A stretch of 64,000 nucleotides of DNA. Origin: Sweltsa coloradensis. Lineage: Eukaryota > Arthropoda > Insecta > Plecoptera > Chloroperlidae. The notes beneath the pieces are model-generated. The model saw only the letters and a list, made by a program, of their open reading frames with translations. It had not been told where the DNA came from and did no database searches. The translations under genes were made by a program, and so were the position numbers. Below are positions 1 through 12,890 of the stretch, in pieces (within the stretch, counting starts at the first letter, position 1; each line of letters begins with the position of its first letter). Location: contig JAMZAV010000308.1 of the NCBI GenBank assembly GCA_024449915.1, positions 186,001-250,000 of the forward strand, read 5' to 3'.

Positions 1-1352
1 TGTATTTACCTTGTTATGGTATCGCCACAGTTGAGTTTTGCCATCATTTTTTTATTAATACATCAACCACGTGATAGTAAATGAACACAAGTACACAGAC
101 ATAACTGTGTTTGAAACCCTCGTCGATGCAAATTTAAACTGCTTTGAGTTTTTCTGATTTTGTTTTGTGCTTTCCTAACAAACCCGGCGGCTTGTTGAGA
201 CAAAGAAACGGAGCGACGGAGGGAAGGAAAATGAACACTGGTAGAAAAGGCAGCGCGCTTTCGAATATGGAAATGACAAGGCGAGAAATGCGGCAAAATG
301 TGTAACACAAATAGAATAAACAAACTTTTATCGCGAAAATACGTGTCTTCGGGGAAGGAAATAGACAAGAAATGCGTAAAGAAATCGTTTAGAAATTTAT
401 TGTACTAAGAGATGATTGTGTTTATGTTCCGCATGGTATCACCCCAAACTGCGCAACAGGAAAACGACACGATTTCGCCTTGCTTCAACTTATCTTGCTA
501 AATTAGAATTTGAAAAAATGTCAGACGCTCTGCCTGAATATAAATAAAACTTGATTTGTCTGGAGCGACAAACATTTCGTTTATGGGGAGCAAACGAGTG
601 CGTCCAAAGAAATAATCATTTGGTGACGACGTGACTGAACATTGAGATATATTACGCAACACGTGTTGTATGCTTTATCATATAAATTTCCGTCTTCTTA
701 GAACAGACACTAAATAAATGTATGTTTTTTTCTGCAAGTGATGAAATACATTCGCAAACAATAATTTTGTTCCGTAATTCTTGATTTTCAATTTGCAACA
801 AGTTATGATTCCTCTTCGTGCGGTAAGTATCTTTATAATCAAGTTACTTGAATACAACATTGAAGCAGAGTAAATCAAATCACGCACTCTCTTGTGTAAA
901 AACTTGTTTGTATTTTTAGTACGCAAAGTATAATAAAATAAGGCAAACTACAGGTGGTAAAAGCTTCGGAAAGTATTAAACTTTGGTAAATTCAAACAAA
1001 GGTTTTGCTTTGCTTTATGGTTGCCATAGAATTAATCCGTGTTTGACAAGAAAAATATTTTTTAATATTGTTCCTGTGAAGCCAAAATAAGCTTTGGGCT
1101 TAATTTATTTTTAAAAACAAAATACCTCTACCAATTACTGTAACATACCTGGTGTTTTATATAATCAACACAATTTGCTTATTCAAACGTTTTTTTTTTT
1201 TTAATCATCTAAAGGGGAATCGTCAACCATCATCATTATTATCTGAATGTATGCACACACCAAAAGCATTCACAAAACCCCGATGTTTGAAACATAAACT
1301 ATTTATTTCCAATCCAACATTTTAATTCTATTCAATCACACTTAATAGAATA
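1..1352. other. Unassigned AT-rich DNA
   Basis: I see no gene, RNA gene or repeat with recognisable boundaries here. Short open frames exist on the minus strand (for example 63-368), but they show no domain, no bias and no splice context that would support coding. A poly-T run lies near 1190-1202. Confidence 0.5.
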
Positions 1353-2113
1353 TTAGATGAGCGAAGCGAAGACTTCAATTCACTGACGCCCAAAAAATTA
1401 GCTCGGGTGTTTTTTTTTTTTTTTTTTTTTTTTTTGTTTGTTGTTTTTCTGTCTGTTTGTTAACTCTCTACAGGCAAACGGCATATCCGATCTCTTGAAA
1501 ATTTGAGGTGGACCTTCGAAATCTCTGACTTAGGGTGTATTGTTTTGGGTACAATCGAAGAAATATTTTCTATGAATATCGTATTTTACGATTTTTTCGA
1601 TTTTTAGTGCGATATTTTCGTGAATTTGGGCCGATTTCTCACCAAACGGGGGTTTACAAGTTTCATATTATACAGGAGACATTAAGGTTTAGGTGATGTA
1701 GTACCTTTTGAAAGAAAAAGTTGAAAAAGTTAGCCGGAATTCATAGAAATAAAGCTTTTAATATAATTTTTTGATTTGTATGCGATATTTCGTGCCATTT
1801 GGCCAAATTTGACCAAACGGGGGGCTACAACGTTCATATAATACATGGACATAAGGTTATGGTGATAAAGTACTATTGAAGAAAAAGTTGACAAAGTTAC
1901 CAGAATCCATAGAATAAAGCTTTTAATATAAGTTTTAACGTAAATAATAACAAATTGACAAGTAACAATAGAAACTTGACAACAATCACCTACAATGCGT
2001 GGGAAGCAAAACAAAGCAACAAAGCACTCGCAAAAGTAAAGATATCCCACGCAGACTAAAAACTTTTAAAAAAGCTCATCCATCAACGCGGCGGGACTTG
2101 AGCGTTTTCCTAG
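1353..2113 (+). mobile_element. Helitron-like non-autonomous element, copy 1
   Basis: This is the longest full copy of a family seen at least four times in the window. It begins TTAGATGAGCGAAGCGAAG and ends GCGTTTTCCTAG followed by T. Just before the end, AACGC and GCGTT can pair around a 12-nt loop, giving a small hairpin upstream of CTAG, as in Helitron 3' ends. Inside are a poly-T run (about 1410-1433), a GTCTGTTTGTT block and a shared segment ending ACAATGCGT. No target duplication is visible, which also fits Helitrons. It lacks the usual 5' TC, and it encodes nothing recognisable. The class is inferred from the ends only. Confidence 0.55.
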
Positions 2114-2874
2114 TATTTGGAAGTCTAGCTCAACGTAAGACCTCTAGTCCACAAACATGAACGGCATAATATTTTGCAGAAAGTGATTCTCTTTTCAGTA
2201 CCTACTGGTGCTTTAGAGTATTTTAATACAGTGATCCACGTAACAGTTACCTAGTTGGCAGGGATCCTATAACGTGCCTTCCACAAATACCTTCTTTGAG
2301 TGTTAAACCGTTAAAGCAGCAGTAAGCCCGCCGTTTCTTATGTATCTATTAATATCCAAGCTAGTTTTTGAAATGTACTCGGCGAGTTATTTTTAACTTA
2401 CAATCTAACCTTGAGCTATCATCTTGGAAGTGAGCGAGTGACTTGGTTTCTTTACGTCTCTAAAAATGCAATTGAGTTGAGTGGTGATGTAGTAGGTCAA
2501 ATACAAATTCTAATACGAGATTCGAACCCGAACCATCAAGTGTCATATGCTTTGCATCAAATCCAAATATATTATGATTAAAAAAGACGGTTAAACAACC
2601 GTAACATTTTAATTATTTACCTACACAAATGATTTGTAAATATATACAAAACACGTTTCTTAACGTAAACAATAGCGGTTTGTGGAATACAATTACTATT
2701 TACAAGTTCTAGCAGAATAAACAAATTATTTTCAATTATTTCACATGCTCCACATGTTACTTTTGTTTGGCATGATGTGTATCTTTTAAGTATATGTGGA
2801 ACTTTAAATTCGAAAACATAACTTTTTTGTACAGTAACAATTGCCACAAGGACACTGAGTTGAAACAAAATTCA
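2114..2874. other. Unassigned spacer with a degenerate tRNA-like fragment
   Basis: The spacer between two Helitron-like copies contains no gene that I recognise. Near 2515-2535 the minus strand reads like an RNA polymerase III B box (GGTTCGGGTTCGAATCTCG), probably a decayed piece of the tRNA-derived SINE found elsewhere in the window. The remainder is AT-rich. Confidence 0.35.
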
Positions 2875-3451
2875 TTGGATGAGCGAAGCGAAGACTTCAA
2901 TTTCACTGACACCTCAAAAAATTTAGCTCCAACGTTTTTTGTTTTTTTTTGGGGGGGTTTTCTGTCTGTTTGTTCGCACGATTCCGGGCAAACGATATAT
3001 GCGATCTTGATGAAAATGAGAGAAGACCTTCGAAATCTCTGAACTTTGACCTGCCACGTTTTTGGGTACAATCGAAGAAATATTTCTCATTAATATCGTA
3101 CTTTTACGATTTTTTTCGATTTTTAGTGCGATATTTTCGTGACATTTGGGCCGTTCTGACCAAACGGGTGTGGATACAACGTTCATATTTTACATGGACA
3201 TTACGGTAATGGTGATGTATTGCCTTTTGAAAGAAAAATTTTAAAAAATTAGCCAGAATCCAAAGAATAAAGATTTTAATATGAGTTTTTTTAGGTTTAT
3301 AATAACAATTAACAAGTAACAATAGAAACTTGACAACAATCACCTACAATGCATTCAAAAAGCACTTGCAAGTGAAAAGTGGTCCCGCGCAAACTAAAAA
3401 CTTACAAAAAAGCTCATCCATCAACGCGGCGGGACTTAAGCGTTTTCCTAG
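2875..3451 (+). mobile_element. Helitron-like non-autonomous element, copy 2
   Basis: It starts TTGGATGAGCGAAGCGAAG just after an A and ends GCGTTTTCCTAG just before a T, the A/T target preference known for Helitrons. The AACGC/GCGTT hairpin before CTAG is intact. It matches copy 1 over the 5' end, the poly-T/GTCTGTTTGTT block, the GCGATATTTTCGTGACATTTGG block and the 3' end, but is about 180 bp shorter. Open frames on its minus strand (2923-3186, 3104-3343) lie inside the repeat and are probably not genes. Confidence 0.55.
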
Positions 3452-4624
3452 TAGATAACAAAATGGTAAAAATGGGGTTTAAATAGATTTTTTTAAACAT
3501 TTTACATGTTTTGACCATAAAGGGTATTCTTAAGAAGAGAAATGAAACTATTCGATGCCACCGTCAAAATAATGTGTGTGTTATTTTACCTAATTGAAAC
3601 CGATGGCAAAAATTAACAAAAACACAGAGATTGTCCCAATTGCACAAACTAATATAATATTCCAATGACATAGGATTGGATTGGTATTGTATTTGTCTGC
3701 GTAGTATTGTAAGTTTGTATGCAAATTAAGTGGAACAATTAAGTCGTTATTTTAAGCAATATACCGTATTTTTAAGTTTGAAAAACAGACACAAGGGAAT
3801 TTTTGTTAAACTTTGAAGATATTCAAAACAATAATGAAATATTTTTGTTAAAAATAAAATAAACAAAACAATTATTGAGCAATATAGAGGTATAGTAATT
3901 GAAGATGGGCTGATGAACGATGAAATTACCAAGCTACTGAACGCCAAACGTGACAGGTGTGGGTACAGTGCAAAGAACCCACGCATGTAATTCTGAACAG
4001 GCTATATCATCTCACGTAGTAACGTCGGTCAGAGTCTAAATATACGCGGCGCAACCAATGATGGAGAGAGGGGAAATAGACTAAACTGCTCTGCTAATGA
4101 GCTTATCCTACCCAACCCGAGCCCAAGATCTTCTCAGCCTTGCGGGCTCGTCCTCTCCGAAGCCCCTATCTTCACAGCAGATTCAAAAACAATGGCATCT
4201 ATCTGGCCCGTATTAGGCCTTTGAGGAGATAATTAACTATTCACTGACATATTAACCAAGTTATACACTATATTACCACGGCAACGGCGACGTGATTTTT
4301 ATTTATTTCTCGTGTTAATAAAGTACCTATGACTCTCATTCATATATTATTCTCTTTAGAGCTGTATTATACAGTCGTTGTGTAAAAATTTCACTAAATT
4401 ATGCTAGACGACAGTTACTGTTCCCATCACAAACAATAGTTGGAGAACATGTTAAGTTAGAATATAATACGAAATAATAACAGTTATTTTGTGCAGAAAT
4501 CCAAGCAGAAATTTTGCTCTTCCTTTTTTGGAAAAGAATGCCGATTTTTGCCCGAAAACATATTTGATGTAACTTATTTAATTTATATTTTGAATAATTT
4601 TGCATTTTTGGACATTGACTCAAC
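3452..4624. other. Unassigned DNA
   Basis: No gene recognised. A patch at about 4030-4220 is richer in G+C and lower in repeats than its surroundings and could be regulatory, but no motif decides this. Confidence 0.4.
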
Positions 4625-4911
4625 TAGTTTTTTTTTTATTTTAAGATTTTATAATAATTTTTAAAATAATTTTTGTAGGAAGCCTGCTCAGGGTGCAATT
4701 CATGCCCCTCTTCAGGTGTCTTAAGTAGGTAAGTTGCGCATAGGACAAATTGTGAAGGGATGTCCGAGGACTCGTTCCCTTGCATCCGCATCAACAACAG
4801 CGGAAAACTTTGGAAAACATCTTTAGTCAGGATTGCCAGTCTCGACGGGATTCGAGCCCGGGACCTCCCGAATCAGAGTCAACCGCTTAGCGCTCGAGCC
4901 AACACTGTCGG
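4625..4911 (-). mobile_element. tRNA-derived SINE (minus strand)
   Basis: Read on the minus strand, the element opens with CCGACAGTGTTGGCTCGAGC, a tRNA-like head with an A-box region and a B box (GGGCTCGAATCCC), and an anticodon-loop-like stretch with CTG in the anticodon position (glutamine-like). The body contains GGATGCAAGGGAACGAGTCC and GAATTGCACCCTGAGCAGGC, shared with the copy at 20892. An AT-rich, A-ending tail occupies about 4625-4677. No clear target duplication could be found, so the 3' limit is approximate. Confidence 0.75.
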
Positions 4912-5757
4912 TAAGGTAGGTACGGTCGTGTCACAGTAAGTAGTGCAAGTACAATAATAAGTATACTTTACTTTCACTTTTTTCCCCACAATACAGTAAA
5001 CAGTAACAAGAATCAACAAAGCACCTGTATTTTATTTTTATGTGACCATGAATACGATTTCATCATCACATTGCAGGTGGTAGCTAGGCATTAGAGCTTA
5101 GCCCCATCGCAGTGTCTTACCACCAGGATTGATTTCAGTGCTTAATTAAAGAATATTAAAGCAATTTATTAAGGGGATTGGTTTCTATATGTGAACGTGT
5201 TTCCTAATTAAGAATTTAATCGTAACTCCCCCCACCCTTGCCCCACACTGTTCTACCCTCAGACCAACGTAAAAGCATTTGTCATTTGAAATTCAAAAAC
5301 ACAACACGTACTAGGGTATGGAAGATATGAGTTGTAGTGTAAGGAGTTATGGGAATGGGGAAGGGGATGGGGTTGGGGGAGTGAATGCAACGAAAGACGA
5401 AATTAATGAACCTTAAATGGCGAAAAAGGAAAGAAAATTAAAATTGATATTTCTTTCGCGTCTTTGGTTCAATGGCTAATATTAAATTCCGTTCCAGTTA
5501 AGACTAATCTGAGAAAATATCCTTTCGTTCCAGTTTCTTCCAGCCCAGCTGAAAACAGCAGTTGTGCGTTTAAGGCAGAGGCCCTTTATTTAATCGTGCA
5601 AGAAAATGTCAGCCGATAAAAAATATTTTTCATTAGCATTGTGTAATTACATTTATCAAATCCGTATCTAATATTTAGAAAATGAATGGTTACTTGATTG
5701 TCTTGTACTCTGACTCTGTTTCTCATCGTAATGTAAATCCCGACCTCTAGTGATCAT
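4912..5757. other. Unassigned DNA
   Basis: Nothing recognised. The stretch has mixed composition with G-rich runs near 5350-5385. Confidence 0.4.
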
Positions 5758-5759
5758 AA

Positions 5760-5957
5760 AATTATTACTGTTTGCTGGGGGTGCCTGATTATTACTCTTT
5801 GCTGGGGGTGCCTGATTATTACTCTTTGCTGGGGGTGCCTGATTATTACTGTTTGCTGGGGGTGCCTGATTATTACTGTTTGCTGGGGGTGCCTGATTAT
5901 TACTGTTTGCTGGGGGTGCCTGATTATTACTCTTTGCTGAGGGTGCCTGATTATGGA
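5760..5957 (+). repeat. 27-bp minisatellite, about 7 copies
   Basis: Tandem copies of a 27-bp unit (GATTATTACTSTTTGCTGGGG plus GTGCCT) differ mainly by C/G at one position (ACTCTT or ACTGTT) and by one A for G in the last unit. Because 27 is a multiple of three, the array happens to be an open frame encoding a 9-residue repeat (LGVPDYYSL). I see no splice sites, start context or flanking coding sequence that would make it a gene. Confidence 0.9.
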
Positions 5958-5959
5958 AA

Positions 5960-8900
5960 CGCGGTAGGTGTGTCCGAAGGAGACCTCTCTTCCTTGGTTC
6001 CTAGTTGGCGCTCCTCAAGTACGGTACGACTCTATGTCTACTAACGATCTAAGATACCATAACTCATTGCTGTTTTTCATTTACCTTGAAAGTACATAAC
6101 CACGTGGTTTAAATTCACAAACCGACTCTTGTTTATTAATTTAGTTATTCATATTTTAAATTTCAACTAAACAATACCCTTCAGTTTATTTGTATATTGA
6201 CTCGCATGGAAACAACTGAAAGTAGGTCACAAATAAAAGAAGGTGGTTGCTTCAGTAGACATTCTCAAATAGAAGACGTTGCCAACCAAACAATCCAACG
6301 TGCTCCGTGTGTCAAGTACGTCTTTAATAGTGAATAACCTTACCCTAGTGCTCCGAGTCGATTGCCAGTTGACACTGGAAATTGCTAGGTGTGCTGTATG
6401 TCAAGTAGGAACTATGCTTGCACTCGACATATTTCATGGCGACAAATTTATTTGAATAGAATTGCTCGTTTCGTAAATTTAGGTCTAGAGTTATTTAAGT
6501 ACTTTTTATTGTAATTTGCTGTGCAAAATTTGAGAGATGCTAATTTTAAAATTCCTCGCACAAACTCGGAAAATAGAGTTATTGAATTAATGAAACACGG
6601 TGGCCATGCAACTGAAATAGAGAACCATTGCAAGGCGGGAATGAGTTTTAAAATTCCGAGCACGATTGGCTTATCATTTTGCCTGCCACAAATAATACCA
6701 ACAAGACAGGGCTAAGTTCCAATAACGTATAGAGTTATACCTAAAGAAGTAGCGTACATTTAGTGATGCAATTTAATATTTCTACGAGTTTGTTCTTCTT
6801 TTTTAAAACTTGACTTGTTGAGATTGTGAGACGCGACTATGTAACCACTAAAAATAAGAGATTGAAATTTAATTTATTATTGCGAACGTGTGTTTAAAAA
6901 GGTAAAGTAGTATAGTATCGAAAAAATAAAATATATTCTCAAGAATGAAATCATCATTCACTGTTTATTGTAAATCCATATTATTCATGTAAATTATTGC
7001 AAAATAACCTGAATTTTATATCGGTTTTAAATTTGGAAATGTGTGCGAAACTGCAAAGTACAACTTAAAATAATTTATAAACAAAAACGATTATATTTTC
7101 AAGCGGAATTATGCATCTCAATGATAAAATACAAGGCCTAACAAGGCCTGTTATTTCGTGACTGCATACAATTTTTATCAGGGACTTTTGTGAATTCGTA
7201 TACAAGATGTGTGTTTCCACATAATCAGCTTCTGTTGGATCCCATTTCCATACAGAATATGTAGGTTACCAATTCAATTCTTTTTAGTAGTGTTTGAATT
7301 TTGAAATATGGAAATAATCCACTATAATTTATGTTAGTGGTGTCGCCGGAGCTGTCAAAAACGGGTGACTAATGATACTTGTGTAATTCCCACAACTTGC
7401 AATCAATCCTCAAAATTGATTGCGTTGACAATAACATTATTATAATATTAATTTCCAAATATTTTAAATGAATCTCCGTAGTCGTTTCAAAATCGCAAAC
7501 ATTCTTATTCGTTGAAATTTCGATATAGAATGTGATTTTAAATAATCACAAAGAAATGATGAAATCAAATGTCCACAGCAGGTTTTGAAACATTGTTGAT
7601 TTATGTAGGGGGTAGTAAGCCAAGATGGCAGGGTTTGACAATGGCGTGGGGGAAAATGTGACGTCTTTAAATTTGCTTGAGACTCTTTTTGTATCTGGAC
7701 ACTACATTTAAATCATTGTGTAAAAGGTATTTGAAAAACTGGTGGGTACTTTCTGAAACTAAAAGAAATGAATTGGTGAATACAAGCTACGAATCAGATT
7801 TGATGGGTCTCCGACATAAACCGTTAGCACCACTAATAAATGATTACGAATGTTATTAAATTTGTATTCTTTCCGTTCATATATTCAGAGCAAAAAACAA
7901 TGTCGCATTTATAAAATTAATGCATATATGCAATACAAATATTTTCCTAAACGACCATTTAAATAACTAAACATAGTTTGAAAATATGTTGATTCAATTG
8001 AGAATTAAAATAATAAAGAAATACAAATAACCTGTTGGATAGTAGAAAGCACAGGTGCTACACATATACCAGGCTCTATTTTACCGTGTACGAATATATC
8101 GGCGACCCAATCAACTTCTTCCCGAGTGTAGAGTTACCTGTACGTTCGTCAAACTGAAGCCATAGGTTAATAACGTTCAACGATACACATCCAACATACC
8201 CACGCGAATCATACAAAAACAGCGTAGAACCAGACCAAAAACTGATTTCAGATTCCGAATATTTTCCCTGCTTCACCGTACGCCTCATATTTCAATTTCC
8301 CTAACAAATACAAATGTGTGGTACATCTACATAATCTTCAATTATATCTACGCCTACATTGTTTTGAATTCAGGGTAAATGTTTGCCTTTGAAATTATTC
8401 CACAGGCAAGCCCATTGCAATGGAACCCCATATGATTGCTTGGTGGTGTTTTTATATTGCGCGTGCTTCTTTGTTAATGTACGGACGGACAGGCGTTAAT
8501 AACACAATATAAACCATGTGGCCAGAGAATTCAATTCAATCACATGTACGGTAACGGTAGGCTACGCGCACATCAGCGGGGTTTGTTTACGTGTTACGAC
8601 GTAAATTAGCCATTTGCACTTGTTAAAACTCGCAATAACGAATTTTCAGTTAGCACGTATTATGGTAACTATATTCATGTGGACTTTGTACTTGCGAGTG
8701 CTTTTAATTCAACAATGTTAAAAGCTTTTGTATATACGTTTGAGCGGGAGAGATGCTAGGTTGCATTTACAGTTGGCTTGGCTGTACGCGGGAGTAAACT
8801 AGATTGCAAAAACATAAACAAGGGGGAACCGCTACCGTGTAGCTATAGTGGATAGTATAGAGATCTCAGCATCTGCTTCCATTTGTTAATTGTACGCACA

Positions 8901-9601
8901 TGAAAAAGTAAATTCAGGGGGATACATAATTATTTTTCTTACTACTTTTGCTGATTTGATTAATTTGGAACAGTTTTTCGAAAATAAAGCATTAACGAGT
9001 AGAATTTAAATAACCGTTTTTTGACTGGAACTTTTAATGTGAATTTAATCAACTTTAAAAAACTACCTTCAAATTTTATGCCACTGGATTTTTCTTTCAA
9101 TTAAAAATAAATAAATAAAACCACATTGGTCTCTAAACATAAATTAAAATAAGCCTCTTTCGTTCGTGTTTAATTATGTATTTCAATATTGCGATGAAAC
9201 GTGCAAGTGCTTAAAATGGTTTTGAAATTACCACGTTAAGCCGGGTGCTTTAAATCGAATTTGACAGATCAACATTGTGACGTAGATTTGCACATGCATT
9301 ATCAGATGATTAATTTTCTTTGGTTGGGGATGTTTGTTTACCTAATTGTTATTCAAATATTGACAGTAGGAACCGTAACGATAATCGACAAACATGGTTG
9401 TTAGATAATAATATTCGTGCGCCAAGCTCCGAGAAAGACCGCATTTATATGCACTCGCATCATCGCTGTACCCACAGTCTTGGTAAAAATTACTTGCACT
9501 ATAGCAAATACAATTATCTGACAGCAAGATAATAAGTTTTTCTTGTTTTGTTTGCACAGTAAAAATATTACGCTAAATGTAACATGAAAAGTGAACAGTA
9601 C
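5960..9601. other. Unassigned DNA, 3.6 kb
   Basis: AT-rich sequence with no recognised repeat or gene. Within it, 8036-8290 has protein-like minus-strand frames without convincing splice limits (reported separately as a finding). The remainder has only short, unsupported open frames. Confidence 0.4.
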
Positions 9602-10154
9602 TTAGGGCTATTCGACCGCGTTTTTCTATTTTCCCAAATATGCTACAAAGTCAAAATATAATGAACGGCTTTGAAACTTGTCTCTTTTTTTTTCCACATT
9701 TTTCTTATCTGGCACACGGCTAATAAACTTCAATTCGCCCAAGCACATCATTAAACGTAGGTAGTTGTGTTTTTGTGACATTAATTTTCAACTGGTTTTC
9801 TAGAGGCTGACTGAGAGAAGAAAGATTGTTTTAACATTTGTACCGCCAAACGAAAAAAATCGCAAGAAAGACAACAAAGGGGGATCCATGGACCCAATTA
9901 AAATTTTCAGCGTCTAGAAAACCATGAAAATTAATGTCACAAAAACACAACTACGTACGTTGAATGGTGTGCTTGGGCGAAACGAAGTTTGAAATTTATT
10001 TCGATTGGCGATATTTGCCGTGTGTCCGATCAGAAAAATTTGAAGAAAAAAAATAGTTTTATTTTCTAATAGAGCCAGGTTTCAAAGCCATTCATTATAT
10101 TTTGACTTGGTAGCATATTTGGGAAAATAGAAAAACGCGGTCGAATAGCCTTAA
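9602..10154. mobile_element. Foldback DNA transposon remnant with TTAG/TTAA flanks
   Basis: About 205-240-bp imperfect inverted arms (about 9606-9812 and 9913-10150) enclose a roughly 100-bp centre. The termini read GGCTATTCGACCGCG on both sides and are flanked by TTAG on the left and TTAA on the right, consistent with a TTAA target duplication carrying one mutation. TTAA targets are typical of the piggyBac superfamily. No transposase frame is present, so it would be non-autonomous. Its terminal pattern resembles the foldback at 56020-56675. Confidence 0.7.
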
Positions 10155-10355
10155 AGGGGAACTATTCAAGCGGTGTGGATGTAATTCAAGGTAACAGTTG
10201 AAAAGCGTATGCATAGTAAAGAAATGTATGAGATTCTGTTTAATAAAGTATCCATTATTACGTGCCTATTTTCACCGCGCAAAAACATATTTCCTACCGA
10301 AAAGTGTGCAAAATTATTAATTTTTCCCAATATTTAACGAACTGATGATTGTTTT

Positions 10356-10937
10356 TTAGATGAGCGAAGCAAAGACTTCAATTAAACTGACCCCCCAAAA
10401 AATTTTGCTCGGGTGTTTTTTTTTTTGGGGGGGGGGATTTTTGTTTGTTTGTTCGCTCTCTACCGGGCAAACGGCATATGCGATCTTGATGAAAATTGGA
10501 GGGGACCTTCGAAATCTCTAAGCTTAGATTTGCCACGTTTTTGGGTACAATCGGAGAAATATTCCTCATGAATATCGTACTTTTACGATTTTTTAAAAAT
10601 TTTAGTGCGATATTTTCGTGACATTTGGGCCGATTTTGACCAAACGGGTGGGGCTACAACGTTCATATTTTACATGGACATTAAGATTATGGTGATGTAG
10701 TACCTTTTGAAAGAAAAAGTTGAAAAAGTTAGCCAGAATTCATAGAAATAAAGGTTTTAATATAAGTTTTTGAGTTTTATAATAACAATTAACAAGTAAC
10801 AATAGAAACTTGACAACAATCACCTACAATGCGTTCAAAAAGACATTGCAAAAGCAAAAAGAGATCCCACGCAAACTAAAAACTTAAAAAGCTCATCCAT
10901 CAACGCGACTAAAAAAAGCGTTCGAGAAGCGGCCTAG
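10356..10937 (+). mobile_element. Helitron-like non-autonomous element, copy 3
   Basis: It starts TTAGATGAGCGAAGCAAAG and ends GAAGCGGCCTAG before T. The hairpin arms AACGC and GCGTT remain, but the segment after them differs from copies 1 and 2 and matches copy 4, so the family has at least two 3'-end variants. A minus-strand frame (10378-10569) shares peptide sequence with the equivalent frame in copy 2. Confidence 0.55.
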
Positions 10938-12519
<1,582 letters not shown>

Positions 12520-12890
12520 ACAAACACCTGCCCTCTTGATACTCGCACCACCAGCAGCGGCAACCTCCAAAACACCACGTGACTCGCTACCCTGTGCTAA
12601 TTTCATCAGTGCCGTGTGTAGTGTTTACTGCCTTGCCTTGGCAGTCACTCATCCCACGTCCAACTACGGGATTAATTCATTGCATTGTTTCAAAGCGTTT
12701 ATTTTGATTTTCACCGAAAAGTTGACTTTGATGGAACGCCGTGAGAGATTCAGTCTTGTATGTATATGATCAATTTGTTGGCTGAATGAATCCAATAAGT
12801 GAAGTTTCTATGTACAAAGATTCTGTGTTTGTTGACCTTGTGTCGCAGATTTCAGTCATGTGAATAAATGCAACTTGCTAGGTGTATCAT
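12520..12890 (+). other. Actin 3' UTR
   Basis: The inferred 3' untranslated region runs from the TAA stop to shortly after the poly(A) signal. It is far less GC-rich than the CDS. No target duplication or genomic A-tract is seen at its end. Confidence 0.7.
12863..12868 (+). terminator. Poly(A) signal of actin
   Basis: A canonical AATAAA lies 344 nt after the stop codon and is followed by a GT-rich stretch (GGTGTATCATG, then ACTGTGTTTAT), the usual arrangement for cleavage and polyadenylation around 12880-12890. Confidence 0.75.
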
